From the NCBI RefSeq assembly GCF_001665785.1, contig NZ_LZSO01000035.1, positions 121,870-185,869 on the forward strand: DNA of 64,000 nt. The letters are read 5' to 3'. Every line of letters begins with the position of its first letter. Position 1 is the first letter of the stretch. Made by a program: the position numbers and the translations under genes. Below the pieces are notes generated by a model. The model was not told the DNA's origin. It did no database searches and saw nothing but the letters and a program-made list of their open reading frames with translations. Shown piece by piece: positions 25,742 to 32,777 of this stretch. This DNA is from Mycolicibacterium peregrinum (GTDB lineage Bacteria; Actinomycetota; Actinomycetes; Mycobacteriales; Mycobacteriaceae).

Positions 25742-27178
25742 ATGTTGACCAGGCGAATCAAGCTGCAACTCGCGCTCTTCTCGACTGTCGCGGTGGTGGC
25801 GGGCGCGATCATGGCGTTCGGATACGTCAACGTGCCCGCGATGCTCGGAATCGGTCGGTACACCGTTACCGTGCAGCTTCCACAGGCCGCGGGGCTGTAC
25901 CCGACCGGCAACGTCAGTTACCGCGGCACCGCGGTCGGACGGGTCAGCGATGTACGGCTGACCGGCAACGGGGGAGTAGAGGCGGTGCTGTCGCTGAACT
26001 CCGGAGTTGCCATTCCCTCCGACCTGACTGCGGAAGTGCACAGCACCTCGGCGATCGGCGAGCAGTATGTCGCCCTGGTGCCACGGACTGCCGACGCACC
26101 GCCGCTGAAGAACGGTGACGTCATCCCCGCGGACCGGGCAACGGTGCCACCCCCGATCAACGCGCTGTTGGACGCGACAAATCGGGGTATCCAGGCGATA
26201 CCGCGGGACAATGTCAAGACCGTCATCGACGAGAGTTACACCGCGGTCGGCCGGTTGGGGCCGGAGCTGTCCCGCATCGTGCAGGGTTCGACCCGGTTGG
26301 CCTCCGATGCCCGGGCGAACCTCGATCCACTCCTGGCATTGATCGACAAGGCCAAACCGGTGATGGATTCGCAAGCGCAGACTGCCGATTCGATCCATGC
26401 CTGGGCATCGCATGTGGCCAACCTGAGCGGCCAGGTCCGAGATGCGGACCCCGCCGTGGCCGGTCTGCTCGTGCGTGGCGGAGAGGCGGCCGAGGAAGGG
26501 CGCCGGCTTTTCGACAGGTTGAAGCCGACCCTGCCGATCCTGCTGGCGAATCTGGTCAGCGTCGGTGAGGTCGCGGTGGTGTATCAACCGGCGATCGAGC
26601 AGGTACTGGTCCTGGAGCCACAGCTCGTGGCCAGCCTGCAGGGCGCACTGCTTGCCAACCGAGATTCCAAGCGGAAGTATCCCGGCCTGTACGTGAGCTT
26701 CAACCTCAACCTGAATCTGCCGCCACCGTGCACCACCGGATTTCTGCCGGCGCATCAGCAGCTCACACCCAGCGTCGAGACCACTGCGGATCTTCCGCCG
26801 GGTGACCTGTACTGCCGGATACCGCAGGACTCATGGAATGTGGTGCGCGGCAACCGCAACTATCCGTGTCTGACCCGGCCCGGCAAACGGGCACCGACGG
26901 TGAAGATGTGCGAGAGCGACGAGGAGTATGTGCCGCTCAACGATGGCTTCAACTGGAAGGGCGATCCGAATGCGACCTTGTCCGGTCAAGACATCCCGCA
27001 GTTGGCACCGCAGCCGGCGCTGCCTCCGGCACCACCGCCGATCGCAGTGGCCGAGTACAACCCGGACACCGGAGAGTACGTAGCACCTGACGGCAAGATC
27101 TATACCCAGGCGGACCTCGCTCCGCGGACGGAAGGTAGAACATGGCAGAGCATGCTGATACCGCCGAAGATCGGCTGA
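25742..27178 (+). CDS. mceF: MceF-type protein
   Basis: A 478-residue Mce protein, the last subunit of the hexamer. It has an anchor (residues about 7-27) and an MCE domain ('VQLPQAAGLYPTGNVSYRGTAVGRV', near 45-125). A helical region follows, then a long C-terminal part with several Cys ('PPPCTTGF', 'DLYCRI', 'NYPCLTR', 'KMCESDEEYVPLNDGFNWKG') of the kind conserved at the end of MceF proteins. The start is 1 nt after the mceE stop. The 3' end overlaps the first Mam gene by 37 nt. Confidence 0.9.
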   Translation: MLTRRIKLQLALFSTVAVVAGAIMAFGYVNVPAMLGIGRYTVTVQLPQAAGLYPTGNVSYRGTAVGRVSDVRLTGNGGVEAVLSLNSGVAIPSDLTAEVHSTSAIGEQYVALVPRTADAPPLKNGDVIPADRATVPPPINALLDATNRGIQAIPRDNVKTVIDESYTAVGRLGPELSRIVQGSTRLASDARANLDPLLALIDKAKPVMDSQAQTADSIHAWASHVANLSGQVRDADPAVAGLLVRGGEAAEEGRRLFDRLKPTLPILLANLVSVGEVAVVYQPAIEQVLVLEPQLVASLQGALLANRDSKRKYPGLYVSFNLNLNLPPPCTTGFLPAHQQLTPSVETTADLPPGDLYCRIPQDSWNVVRGNRNYPCLTRPGKRAPTVKMCESDEEYVPLNDGFNWKGDPNATLSGQDIPQLAPQPALPPAPPPIAVAEYNPDTGEYVAPDGKIYTQADLAPRTEGRTWQSMLIPPKIG

Positions 27179-27726
27179 ACGACCCGCCGGTTGCACCGGC
27201 TGATCCGACTCATCCATCCGCCGAAGGCCTATGGCGGCAAAGGATCTCGCCGCTGCTGGCGGCTGTGATGTTCGGTGTGGTCGCGTTCGTCGCGCTGGGA
27301 GCGGTCGGTGGCTGGCTCGGCTACCGCGTCATCGACGACCATCGGGAGCGTGCCCAGCAGAGTGAGTTCGTCGAAGCGGCGCGGCAGGGTGCGATCAACT
27401 TGACCACCATCGACTTCAACACGGTCGATGCCGACATCGCCCGGATCCTCGACTCGTCCACCGGCGGGTTCCGCGACGACTTCGAGAAGCGTTCGAAGCC
27501 GTTCGCCGAGGTCGTCAAACAGGCCCAGTCCAAGTCGGAGGGCACGGTGAGCTCGGCGGCGCTGGAGTCACGCGATGGCGACAAGGCGCAGGTACTGGTC
27601 GTCATGTCGGTGACAATGTCGAATGCTGGGTCAGCAGAACAGGATCCGCGGGTGTGGCGCATGCGTATCGGGGTGCAGGAGAGCGGTGAGGGCGCCAAGG
27701 TCAACGATGTCCAGTTCGTGCCATGA
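27142..27726 (+). CDS. Mce-associated membrane (Mam) protein 1
   Basis: A 194-residue protein of the Mam family that follows mceF in mycobacterial operons (Rv0175-Rv0178 type). A short cytoplasmic N-terminus and one membrane segment (residues about 36-61) lead to a periplasmic domain of the small SnoaL/NTF2-like fold expected for Mam proteins ('TIDFNTVDADIARILDSSTGGFRDDF' near 88-113). Mam proteins are thought to stabilise the Mce complex. The ATG has GGAAGG upstream and lies inside the end of mceF. Confidence 0.82.
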   Translation: MAEHADTAEDRLNDPPVAPADPTHPSAEGLWRQRISPLLAAVMFGVVAFVALGAVGGWLGYRVIDDHRERAQQSEFVEAARQGAINLTTIDFNTVDADIARILDSSTGGFRDDFEKRSKPFAEVVKQAQSKSEGTVSSAALESRDGDKAQVLVVMSVTMSNAGSAEQDPRVWRMRIGVQESGEGAKVNDVQFVP

Positions 27727-28400
27727 CGCTGGACACCCACGACGAGATCGACCAACGCGAGGAAACGACCGTGAGCAATCTTGAATTGACCGACCGCCCG
27801 GAAATCAGCGAGGGTGACGATGATCTGGTCGCCGACCCGGAAGCGGTCGACGACCAGATCGACGACCCATCGGAGGAGGATCCCGACCCCGCTGAGGCGA
27901 TTGCGACCAAGCGCGAACGCAATGTTGCCCGGGTGTTCGCCTATCTGGTGCTGCCGTTGTTGGTGCTGACGATGGCACTCGGAGTCGGCTACCTGAAGTG
28001 GCAGTCCGGTACGACGACGCAATCCCAGGGTGCTGCCGCCGCGTCGGTGGCGGCGGCGATCGACGGGGCGACGGCGATGTTGTCCTACCGTGCCGATCAC
28101 GTGGACCAGGATCTGGTTGCGGCGAGTGAGCGGATGACCGGTGCCTTCCACAACGAATACACCTCGCTGATCAACGATCTGGTCATCCCCGGGGCCAAAG
28201 AAAAGCGCATCTCGGCGGTCGCCACCGTCCCGGCGGCGGCGTTGTTGTCGGCGGAAGGTGATCGGGCACAGGTGCTGGTCTACATCGACCAGACCACGAC
28301 GATCGGTGCGGACCCGCCGACCGACACCCGATCCAGTGCGCGCGTCGAGATGCAGAAAGTCGGAGACAAATGGATGATCGCAGGGTTCGAACCCATCTGA
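27723..28400 (+). CDS. Mce-associated membrane (Mam) protein 2
   Basis: A 225-residue Mam protein. The first 65 residues are strongly acidic and cytoplasmic, followed by one membrane segment (about 72-91) and a periplasmic domain with 'AMLSYRADHVDQDLVAASERMTGAFHNEYTSL'. It ends with 'KVGDKWMIAGFEPI', a common Mam ending. Its ATG overlaps the previous stop as ATGA. Both Mam proteins probably form a pair at the base of the Mce assembly. Confidence 0.82.
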   Translation: MTLDTHDEIDQREETTVSNLELTDRPEISEGDDDLVADPEAVDDQIDDPSEEDPDPAEAIATKRERNVARVFAYLVLPLLVLTMALGVGYLKWQSGTTTQSQGAAAASVAAAIDGATAMLSYRADHVDQDLVAASERMTGAFHNEYTSLINDLVIPGAKEKRISAVATVPAAALLSAEGDRAQVLVYIDQTTTIGADPPTDTRSSARVEMQKVGDKWMIAGFEPI

Positions 28401-28744
28401 CCCGTGCCCTGGCCGCGACCGGGGTGGGCATCGGCACGGTGGCGGCACTGATGGCTACCCCCGCGGCCCACGCCGATGTAGTTGGCTATCTGGTCAATGT
28501 CACGATGCGTCCTGGGTACAACTTCGTCAATGCCGACGCGGCTCTCGCCTACGGCAACGGCATCTGCGAAAAGATCGCCCAGGGACGGACTTACGGCGAG
28601 CTGATGGCCGAGGTGAAGTCCGACTTCGGGACCACCGACGAGTTTCATGCCAACTACCTGATCGGGCAGGCGGCCGATCAGCTCTGTCCGGCGATGCTCT
28701 CCCAGCTGCGGAACTCCGCCGCCGGCTACCGCCCGTCATCCTGA
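28370..28744 (+). CDS. Secreted DUF732-family protein
   Basis: A 124-residue protein with a Sec signal peptide ending AHA at residue 35. The mature part is a small helical DUF732 domain with two Cys ('GNGICEKI' and 'ADQLCPAM') that likely form a disulfide. DUF732 proteins are abundant in mycobacteria and have no assigned function. The ATG follows CGGAGA by 5 nt and overlaps the preceding Mam gene by 31 nt, so it belongs to the mce operon. Confidence 0.8.
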   Translation: MDDRRVRTHLTRALAATGVGIGTVAALMATPAAHADVVGYLVNVTMRPGYNFVNADAALAYGNGICEKIAQGRTYGELMAEVKSDFGTTDEFHANYLIGQAADQLCPAMLSQLRNSAAGYRPSS

Positions 28745-28760
28745 CCACAAGGGGGTCAAA

Positions 28761-29255
28761 GTGATTCGACCAAGCTACCGGCGCGTAGCTGTGCTGGCAC
28801 TCTCAGCCGGTGTGGCTGCGGTGGCGATGCCCGTGATCCCGACGGCGCACGCCGACAACCGGAGATTCAACAGCAGCGTGGTGGACAACGTGTATACCAT
28901 TCAGCGCCAGGCCAACTGCACCAACCAGTTGAATGTCAGCCCTCAGCTGCTGATCGCGGCCGAGTGGCAGGCCCGTGACCTGATGGGGAACCGCAGTCTG
29001 GACGGCGACATCGGCTCGGACGGTTCGACACCTGCGCAGCGGGCCGAGGCCGCCGGGTTCCGCGGGACGGTCGCCGAGACCGTGGCGATCCACCCTGCCC
29101 TGGCGATGAGCGGGATCGAGCTGATGAATTTGTGGTTCTACAACCCGGCCTACCACGCGATCATGGCCGACTGCGCCAATACCCGGATCGGGGTGTGGTC
29201 GGAGAACAGCTTGGACCGCACGGTGGTCGTGGCCATGTACGGACGCCCGCACTGA
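28761..29255 (+). CDS. Secreted CAP-domain (SCP/PR-1-like) protein
   Basis: A 164-residue protein with a signal peptide ending AHA near residue 31. The mature domain has 'QLLIAAEWQARDLMGNRSLDGDIGSDGS', 'AGFRGTVAETVA' and 'ADCANTRIGVWSENS', the pattern of small actinobacterial CAP-domain proteins. Some CAP proteins bind sterols or lipids, which would suit a companion of a lipid importer, but this is inference. The GTG start has AAGGGGG upstream and lies 16 nt after the DUF732 gene. It is the last gene before a strong terminator. Confidence 0.78.
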   Translation: MIRPSYRRVAVLALSAGVAAVAMPVIPTAHADNRRFNSSVVDNVYTIQRQANCTNQLNVSPQLLIAAEWQARDLMGNRSLDGDIGSDGSTPAQRAEAAGFRGTVAETVAIHPALAMSGIELMNLWFYNPAYHAIMADCANTRIGVWSENSLDRTVVVAMYGRPH

Positions 29256-29279
29256 GACTCCGCCGCACAACCTAAAAGA

Positions 29280-29323
29280 TATGGCGCACCGGATACTTCG
29301 AGAAGCGAAGCCGGTGCGCCATA
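29280..29323. terminator. Terminator at the end of the mce operon
   Basis: A perfect 13-bp stem (TATGGCGCACCGG) contains an inner 5-bp hairpin (CTTCG-agaag-CGAAG). It lies 24 nt after the CAP gene and also faces the convergent SDR gene. Confidence 0.85.
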
Positions 29324-29375
29324 CCATTGGCAGCCGCATCATTGGGGCCGCACTTCGGGCTGTGAACTGTTGGGA

Positions 29376-30203
29376 CTATTGAGATGTGGCCGTCGCTGCG
29401 CCCAGCGAGTTCATATCCGGCACAAAGGGTTGATGGGCCAGCAGGCCGCCGTCGACCCGGATCGATTCGCCATTGATACCGCGCGAATCGTCGGAGGCCA
29501 GGAAGACGTACACCTTGGCCAGGTCGGTGGGCCCGTTGAGATCCGGTGCGAGAGTGTGGCGACGGTAGACGTCGGTGATCGCCTCCGGCAGCTGCTGGGC
29601 CGGCGGCGTTGTGGTGGTTCCGGGACAGATGGCGTTGCAGCGCACACCTTCTCGCCCGTACTGCGTCGCCGTGTATTTGGTGAGGGCCAACAGTGCCGCC
29701 TTGGTGGCCCCGTATCCGGTCAGGCTGGTGTCGCCGGCGAACGCGTGCGTCGACGCCGTGTTCACGATCGACCCGCCGCCAGCCTGTAGATGCGGCAGTG
29801 CGTGTTTGGTGGTGAGCATCGCGCTGCGGACGTTGACCGCCATCACGTCGTCCCACACCTCGATCGGCATGGTGGCGACGTCACCGTCTCCCGCGGGAAA
29901 CACGCCGGCGATGTTGAGCAGGACATCGAGTCCGCCGTAGGTCGATACCGTGGTGGCCACCAATTGCCGGATCGCTTCCTCGTCCCGAAGGTCGGTGTGG
30001 ACGGCGATCGCGACGTTCGGCCCGTACTTCTGGTTCAGCTGCTCGGCCAGTGCCGAAGCGCCCTCGATGTTGATGTCGGCCAGCACCACGCGGGCACCCT
30101 CGGCTACCAGCTCGGTGGCCGCGGCGCCACCGATGTTCAGACCACCGGGATCCACCGTGGTGGCGCCGGTGACCAGAGCGATCTTGTCGGAGAGTCGGGG
30201 CAT
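29376..30203 (-). CDS. Short-chain dehydrogenase/reductase
   Basis: A 275-residue classical SDR. The catalytic triad residues are visible (Ser151, Tyr164, Lys168 in YGATK), 'NIAG' is near 97-100 and 'CNAICPGTTTTP' follows. The nucleotide-binding loop is unusual: 'TGATTVDPGGLNIGGAAA' has a longer glycine loop than the standard TGxxxGIG. It would interconvert an alcohol and ketone, possibly the step before the BVMO. The promoter carries the same 34-bp element as the LLM-BVMO-fadAB operon, which supports a joint pathway. Confidence 0.87.
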   Translation of the reverse strand: MPRLSDKIALVTGATTVDPGGLNIGGAAATELVAEGARVVLADINIEGASALAEQLNQKYGPNVAIAVHTDLRDEEAIRQLVATTVSTYGGLDVLLNIAGVFPAGDGDVATMPIEVWDDVMAVNVRSAMLTTKHALPHLQAGGGSIVNTASTHAFAGDTSLTGYGATKAALLALTKYTATQYGREGVRCNAICPGTTTTPPAQQLPEAITDVYRRHTLAPDLNGPTDLAKVYVFLASDDSRGINGESIRVDGGLLAHQPFVPDMNSLGAATATSQ

Positions 30204-30256
30204 TGTCGTTCCTCATCTGTTCTGACCTGGCTGCATCGCCGGTGCGAGAGATCGTA

Positions 30257-30290
30257 TGTGAAGACTAACTTCATCAATATCGACAGTCAA
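30257..30290 (-). promoter_or_regulatory. Promoter/operator of the SDR gene (shared element, copy 2)
   Basis: Minus-strand -35 TTGACT (30290-30285) and -10 TAGTCT (30267-30262), 17 bp apart, overlap the inverted repeat TGAAG-actaa-CTTCA (30259-30273). It matches the block at 14556-14589 at 28 of 34 positions, with the same distance to its start codon (about 60 bp). Confidence 0.7.
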
Positions 30291-30301
30291 TGCCGTTCTG
30301 A

Positions 30302-30323
30302 CTAGTTACTATGCAGATATAGT
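30302..30323 (+). promoter_or_regulatory. Promoter region of the second esterase gene with repeated motif
   Basis: CTAGTTACTATGCA (30302-30315) is followed by a -10-like TATAGT (30318-30323). A 12-of-14 match to the first motif occurs on the other strand at 36144-36157, in the leader of the thiolase operon, which also has a TATAGT -10. Confidence 0.45.
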
Positions 30324-30378
30324 TAGTTTCAATTCTCCGAATCTGGGGATCGATGACAAAGATTGGTGGGGTGCCGCG

Positions 30379-31314
30379 ATGGGGCTGTCGCTGACCGAAG
30401 CGGACTGGTCGAAGGCCGACTCCGAGGCGCTCGGGCGCGCCGACGACGAGCTCCGTCAGGTATTTGGCGACGGGCGCCGCCCGCTGCCGGTGATGCGGGA
30501 GAACCTCGACGCGATGATGATCTCGCATGGCCTGCCCGAGGATGTGGTCATCGCCGAGATATCCGCCGGTGGTGTCCCCGCGCTTCGGGTCGCGACGGGA
30601 TCGACGGACGACAGTGCCGCGGTCATCTGGCTGCATGGCGGCGGATACGTGATGGGGTCGGCGGAGGGTTATCGCGGAGTCGCCGCCGCGATCTCGGCTG
30701 CCAGCGGTCACCCGGTCGTCGTACCCGATTACCGGAGAGCGCCCGAGGCCCCCTTCCCGGCCGCGGTGCACGACGCCCAAGCGGTGATGGACTGGGCGGA
30801 GGAGAACTTCCCGGGCCGCTGGGTGCTCGCGGGGGACTCCGCGGGGGGTGGCCTCACCATGGCTTCGCTGATTCGCGCCCGCGATCATGCGACGCCGCTG
30901 CCGGCGGGGGCGGTGTTGATGTCGCCGCTGGCTGATTTCACCGCCTCCGGGGAAAGCTTCGATACCCACGCCGGCACCGATGCGGCGATCTCCCGCCGCT
31001 CGGTGCAGTCGTTGGCCGTGGCCTATCTGCAAGGACATGATCCGCGAGATCCGCTGGCATCGCCGGTGTTCGGGATGCTGGACCGGTTGCCGCCGACGCT
31101 CATCCTGGCCAGTGACCGGGAAGTGCTCCTCGACGACGCGAAGACGTTGCACAGTGCCATGCAGCGCGACGGGTCACCGTCGAACCTGGCGGTGTATTCC
31201 GGGGTCTGTCACGCCTGGACGATGTTCGCGTCGTATATGCCACGAGCCCAGCGCGCTGTCGACGAGATCGGGGACTTCGTCCGCGAGGCCCTGGCCTCCC
31301 AACCCGCATTGTGA
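30379..31314 (+). CDS. HSL-family alpha/beta-hydrolase, esterase/lipase (paralogue)
   Basis: A 311-residue hormone-sensitive-lipase-type hydrolase. HGGG is at 86-89, the nucleophile Ser154 is in GDSAGGG, an Asp lies in 'EVLLDDAK' and the catalytic His in 'GVCHAWTMF'. It is clearly paralogous to the protein encoded at 2692-3588. It has no signal peptide, so a cytoplasmic esterase acting on pathway esters or lactones is likely. The start ATG has GGTGGGG upstream at a somewhat long distance. It is divergent from the SDR gene. Confidence 0.85.
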   Translation: MGLSLTEADWSKADSEALGRADDELRQVFGDGRRPLPVMRENLDAMMISHGLPEDVVIAEISAGGVPALRVATGSTDDSAAVIWLHGGGYVMGSAEGYRGVAAAISAASGHPVVVPDYRRAPEAPFPAAVHDAQAVMDWAEENFPGRWVLAGDSAGGGLTMASLIRARDHATPLPAGAVLMSPLADFTASGESFDTHAGTDAAISRRSVQSLAVAYLQGHDPRDPLASPVFGMLDRLPPTLILASDREVLLDDAKTLHSAMQRDGSPSNLAVYSGVCHAWTMFASYMPRAQRAVDEIGDFVREALASQPAL

Positions 31315-31343
31315 TCTGCGAGTATGCGATCACGTCACGATGG

Positions 31344-31372
31344 AACTTCATCAAGCTGCATGAAATACTTCA
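31344..31372. promoter_or_regulatory. Candidate operator upstream of the flavin reductase gene
   Basis: AACTTCATCAA (31344-31354) is identical to 11 bases inside the shared element at 30257-30290, and TGAAATACTTCA (31361-31372) is a related inverted repeat. Together they suggest a third, diverged site for the same regulator. Confidence 0.35.
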
Positions 31373-31435
31373 GATGTTAATTGAGATTATGTACCCTGGT
31401 GGCAGGTTGTTGATCAAGCGTGAGGATAGGTTGAC

Positions 31436-31927
31436 ATGGCGATGGCACAGGTCGAGCCGCTCGACGAGGCGTTCAGAAATGCCATGGCTTCTGTCTGCAC
31501 GCCGGTGGCCGTGATCACCGCGATGGACGGCGATCGAGCGCACGGCACCACGGTGAGTGCATTCGCCTCGCTGTCGATGTCCCCGCCGTCGTTGCTCGTC
31601 AGCCTCGATCAGGGCTCCGAGCTGTTGGGCATCATCCGCCGCACCGGTGTCTTTGGGGTGAATGTTCTCGGTCGGGATCAGAGCCACTTGGCTTCGGGCT
31701 TCGCGCGTAAGGGCAGTGACAAGTTCGCCGGCGTCGACTGGTCTCTCACCGACGGGGTTCCGCGACTGGCCGGTGTTCCCGGCTGGTTCGCGTGCGAGGT
31801 CGCCCAGACGGTCGAGGCGGCCGATCACATCGTGGTGATCGGGAAGGTCCGCTCGGTCGACAGCATCAACGCTGCGCCACTGACGTATCACGCACGCACG
31901 TTCGGTACCCACCAGGTCTCGAGCTGA
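31436..31927 (+). CDS. Flavin reductase family protein (HsaB-like)
   Basis: A 163-residue FMN-binding split-barrel protein with 'DEAFRNAMASVCTPVAVITAMD', 'GTTVSAFASLSMSPPSLLVSLDQGS', 'VFGVNVLGRDQ' and 'HARTFGTH'. These enzymes reduce free flavin with NAD(P)H and hand it to a partner monooxygenase. The HsaA-like enzyme at 5094-6302 is the only visible candidate partner. The ATG has AGGATAGG upstream; a second ATG six bases on is possible. The RibB-like gene starts 11 nt after its stop and is surely co-transcribed. Confidence 0.85.
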   Translation: MAMAQVEPLDEAFRNAMASVCTPVAVITAMDGDRAHGTTVSAFASLSMSPPSLLVSLDQGSELLGIIRRTGVFGVNVLGRDQSHLASGFARKGSDKFAGVDWSLTDGVPRLAGVPGWFACEVAQTVEAADHIVVIGKVRSVDSINAAPLTYHARTFGTHQVSS

Positions 31928-31938
31928 GGCGGTGGGTG

Positions 31939-32538
31939 ATGAGCCATGCCGTGGTAGATGCCGACCCGGTCCGCGCCGCCGGTGAAGCGGTGGTGAATGA
32001 AATCTCGTGTGGGCGAGCAGTGGTCGCAATCGGGGGGAACCGGGGCGCCCTGCTGTTCTTCGCCGCAGAGGCGGCATCGACGGCGCTGTTGAGCTTCGCG
32101 ATTCGGCACTCCTCGGGGTTGATCCATGCTGCGATGCGTTCGAGCCGACTGGATCTGCTCCGCATCCACGATCAACCGGTGCTGTCGTCAGAGGACCGCT
32201 CGCTGGGTTTTACGGTGGCGGTGGATGCCGTCGGTGTCGGCACCGGGATATCCGGTCGGGACCGGGCGCTGACGCTGCGGCGGTTGGGGTCCCCGGACGC
32301 GCAGCCGGATGATTTCCACCGTCCCGGACACGTATTGCCCGTGCGCTGCCCCGACTTTCCGTGCAATGACCGAGATCGGTTGTGGGATTACATCATTGAA
32401 ATCGTGCAGCGCGCAGGATTCACGCCGGTCGCCGCGGCCTGCCGGCTGGTGCACGATTCGGGAGATGTGCTCGACGACGCCGGTGCCCGCGAGTTCGCGG
32501 CCAGGTTCGGGCTCGTTCTAGCGTCTATCGGTCTGTGA
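31939..32538 (+). CDS. RibB-like protein (DHBP-synthase fold) lacking active-site motifs
   Basis: A 199-residue protein with the fold pattern of 3,4-dihydroxy-2-butanone-4-phosphate synthase: 'FFAAEAASTALLSFAIRHSSG' (41-60), 'FTVAVDAVGVGTGISGRDRALTLRRL' (91-116) and 'FHRPGHVLPVRC' (126-137). The acidic DDEDRENEGD loop of RibB is replaced by 'AIGGNRGALLF' (30-40) and the GGHTEA catalytic His segment is replaced by 'FPCNDRDRLWDY'. It is therefore probably not a working riboflavin-pathway enzyme. Its pairing with a flavin reductase suggests a flavin- or reductase-related accessory role (inference). The ATG follows GGTGGG, 11 nt after the reductase stop. Confidence 0.7.
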   Translation: MSHAVVDADPVRAAGEAVVNEISCGRAVVAIGGNRGALLFFAAEAASTALLSFAIRHSSGLIHAAMRSSRLDLLRIHDQPVLSSEDRSLGFTVAVDAVGVGTGISGRDRALTLRRLGSPDAQPDDFHRPGHVLPVRCPDFPCNDRDRLWDYIIEIVQRAGFTPVAAACRLVHDSGDVLDDAGAREFAARFGLVLASIGL

Positions 32539-32770
32539 CACTTGCTGACACGTGGGAGGCGACCGCGTAGCGGGAGTGGTCGTCGATGAGCTGAAGGATC
32601 ACGCACTTACGCGGGTGGTTCAACACGTACTCGGAGGCGAATTGCCGGCCTGCATTCGGGGCTGGATTGGCGAACCGCCTCAACGGCCTGTTCGTTGACC
32701 TCGTCACTGAGCGTCGGGTCCTGGGTTCGAGCACTGCGGCCGGTCCGTCGGTCCTGGTGCGGTTTCGCAA
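32525..32770 (-). mobile_element. IS481-type transposase remnant
   Basis: This minus-strand reading of about 80 residues contains 'LRRFANPAPNAGRQFASEYVL' in part and then 'RKCVILQLIDDHSRYAVASHV'. That is the start of the integrase core of IS481-like transposases, including the first catalytic-region Asp pair. Both ends are missing: no helix-turn-helix part upstream and no second catalytic region downstream. It overlaps the last 14 bases of the RibB-like gene on the other strand. No terminal inverted repeats were seen. It marks an old insertion at the RibB-like/TetR boundary. Confidence 0.65.
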
Positions 32771-32777
32771 CGCGTAG

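Noticed and set aside
32700..32770. GGTTCGAG-like segment as a tRNA T-arm
   Set aside because: No acceptor or anticodon stems can be folded around it, and it is part of the transposase remnant reading frame.
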